DNA of 13,721 nucleotides from CAZCGA01 sp964498075 (GTDB lineage: Bacteria; Desulfobacterota; Binatia; HRBIN30): assembly GCA_964498075.1 (NCBI GenBank), contig CAZCGA010000156.1, positions 1 to 13,721 of the forward strand, read 5' to 3'. Within the stretch, counting starts at the first letter, position 1, and each line of letters starts with the position of its first letter. Below, piece after piece: positions 12,883-13,721 of this stretch. The notes under the pieces were generated by a model. The model did not search any database. It was not told the DNA's origin and saw only the letters and a list, made by a program, of their open reading frames with translations. A program made the position numbers and the translations under genes.

Positions 12883-13721
12883 TCACTCCTTTGCGATGCA
12901 CGCAACCTCTCCCTGCCCCTTCCTTGCCAAGGAGGGGGTTGGAGGGAGGTCGATCATGTCGCGGTTGGCGGCGCCGGGCGGAACCATCGGGTAGACGTTC
13001 GCCTCGGCGGCGATGGGCACGTTGATCAGACACGGGCCTGGGTCGCGCAGGGCGCCGGCGAGCGTCGCGATCGGGTTGTCGGCGATGCCGAGATCGTACG
13101 CGGCGATGCCAAACCCGCGCGCGATCGCGGCGAAGTCGGGCGCGGCGTGGAAGCGCGACGCGTGGTAGCGGCCGCCGTAGAAGAGCTGCTGCTGCTGGCG
13201 CACGAGCCCCAGGTGCCCATTGTTGAGGAGGATCACTTTCACGTTCACCTCTTCCTCGGCCGCGGTGGCCAACTCCTGAAGGTTCATGAGCAGACTGCCG
13301 TCGCCGGTGAAGCACACCACCGTCCGCGCCGGCTCGGCGAGTGCGGCGCCGATCGCCGCCGGCAATCCAAAGCCCATCGTGCCGAGGCCGCCGGAGGTGA
13401 GCCACTGCCGCGGCCAGGTGAAGGGGAATGCCTGCGCCACCCACATCTGATGCTGGCCGACGTCGCTGGTGACGATCGCATCGTTGCCGGCGAGCGCGGC
13501 GGTGTGGCCGATGATGCCGTACGGCTGCAGCGCGTCGCCCGCGCCGGGCATCGCGAGCGGGTGAGCGGCGCGCAAGTGCTGCACGCGCTCGGTCCATTCG
13601 CCGCGCGTCTGCGGCTCGACCAACGGCATGAGCGCCGGCAGCCACTCGCCGACGTCGGCCTCGATGCCGAGAAACGGCTGCTTGATCTTGCCGAGCTCGC
13701 TCGCGTCGATGTCGACGTGCA
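12883..13721 (-). CDS. ilvB: Acetohydroxyacid synthase large subunit, type I (N-terminal part outside window)
   Basis: The C-terminal half of the thiamine-diphosphate enzyme that condenses pyruvate to acetolactate (or with 2-oxobutyrate to acetohydroxybutyrate). Its 5' end lies beyond the right edge; the first visible codons read HVDIDASELGKI. Thiamine-diphosphate binding is shown by GDGSLLMNLQELATAAEEEVNVKVILLNN (GDG about 13305-13297). The stretch GLVRQQQQLFYGG has Gln where most such enzymes have Trp, as in E. coli IlvB. After YPMVPPGAANRDMID, where E. coli IlvB ends, a further 20 residues or so (LPPTPSLARKGQGEVACIAKE) are encoded largely by the hairpin repeat at 12904-12950. ilvN follows directly. 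Confidence 0.94.
   Translation of the reverse strand, partial: HVDIDASELGKIKQPFLGIEADVGEWLPALMPLVEPQTRGEWTERVQHLRAAHPLAMPGAGDALQPYGIIGHTAALAGNDAIVTSDVGQHQMWVAQAFPFTWPRQWLTSGGLGTMGFGLPAAIGAALAEPARTVVCFTGDGSLLMNLQELATAAEEEVNVKVILLNNGHLGLVRQQQQLFYGGRYHASRFHAAPDFAAIARGFGIAAYDLGIADNPIATLAGALRDPGPCLINVPIAAEANVYPMVPPGAANRDMIDLPPTPSLARKGQGEVACIAKE
12904..12950 (+). repeat. C-rich/G-rich hairpin repeat, copy 2 (3' end of ilvB)
   Basis: CCCCTTCCTT (12916-12925) pairs with AAGGAGGGGG (12929-12938) around a 3-base loop, with one G-T pair. Outer segments ACCTCTCCCT (12905-12914) and AGGGAGGT (12943-12950) add partial pairing. It is in the same plus-strand orientation as the copy at 1973-2018 and shares its lead-in and right arm. 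It lies within the last codons of ilvB, on the antisense side. Confidence 0.78.

Overview
The window is GC-rich, densely coded bacterial chromosome, carried on both strands. An outer-membrane biogenesis enzyme (Lnt), a type I acetohydroxyacid synthase (IlvBN) and a cluster of acyl-CoA, F420/LLM and CoA-transferase genes suggest an uncultured Gram-negative environmental bacterium, perhaps of deltaproteobacterial or Binatota type. That placement is an inference from gene content only. No tRNA, rRNA, CRISPR array or transposase gene was seen.

Layout. (1) 1-335: remnant of a RelE-fused UvrD-like helicase with a large internal deletion. (2) 272-1033, minus: nitroreductase whose C-terminal tail is read out of the helicase remnant. 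(3) 1034-1237: divergent control region with two interleaved palindromes. (4) 1238-3153, plus: small cupin, then an acyl-CoA synthetase broken by a hairpin repeat. (5) 3205-4691, plus: membrane fatty-acid desaturase and a DoxX-like membrane protein. (6) 4692-5114: non-coding stretch holding a structured inverted-repeat element. (7) 5115-5399, minus: small exported coiled-coil protein. (8) 5616-8195, plus: tight run of SDR dehydrogenase, LLM-class oxidoreductase and alpha/beta hydrolase. (9) 8211-12105, minus: run of proline-rich membrane-anchored protein, Lnt, and a single-chain 3-oxoacid-type CoA-transferase. (10) 12254-12568, plus: small hypothetical protein, converging on the ilvB-ilvN pair (12565-13721, minus), which runs off the right edge.

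The cupin/synthetase, desaturase, SDR/LLM/hydrolase and CoA-transferase genes look like pieces of organic-acid or lipid catabolism. The substrate cannot be read from the sequence. The regulator for the palindromic site at 1177-1205 is not in the window.

The most striking property is the repeats. Three kinds of hairpin-forming repeat occur in 13.7 kb, and three of the four copies or pairs lie inside genes: one breaks the acyl-CoA synthetase, one adds about 50 in-frame residues to a loop of Lnt, and one rewrites the C-terminus of IlvB. The fourth, intergenic, consists of two inverted two-hairpin units whose stems differ by paired compensatory changes, so selection or copying appears to preserve the folded shape. 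With the helicase deletion and its overprinted neighbour, the window shows a genome being remodelled by small palindromic repeats and deletions.
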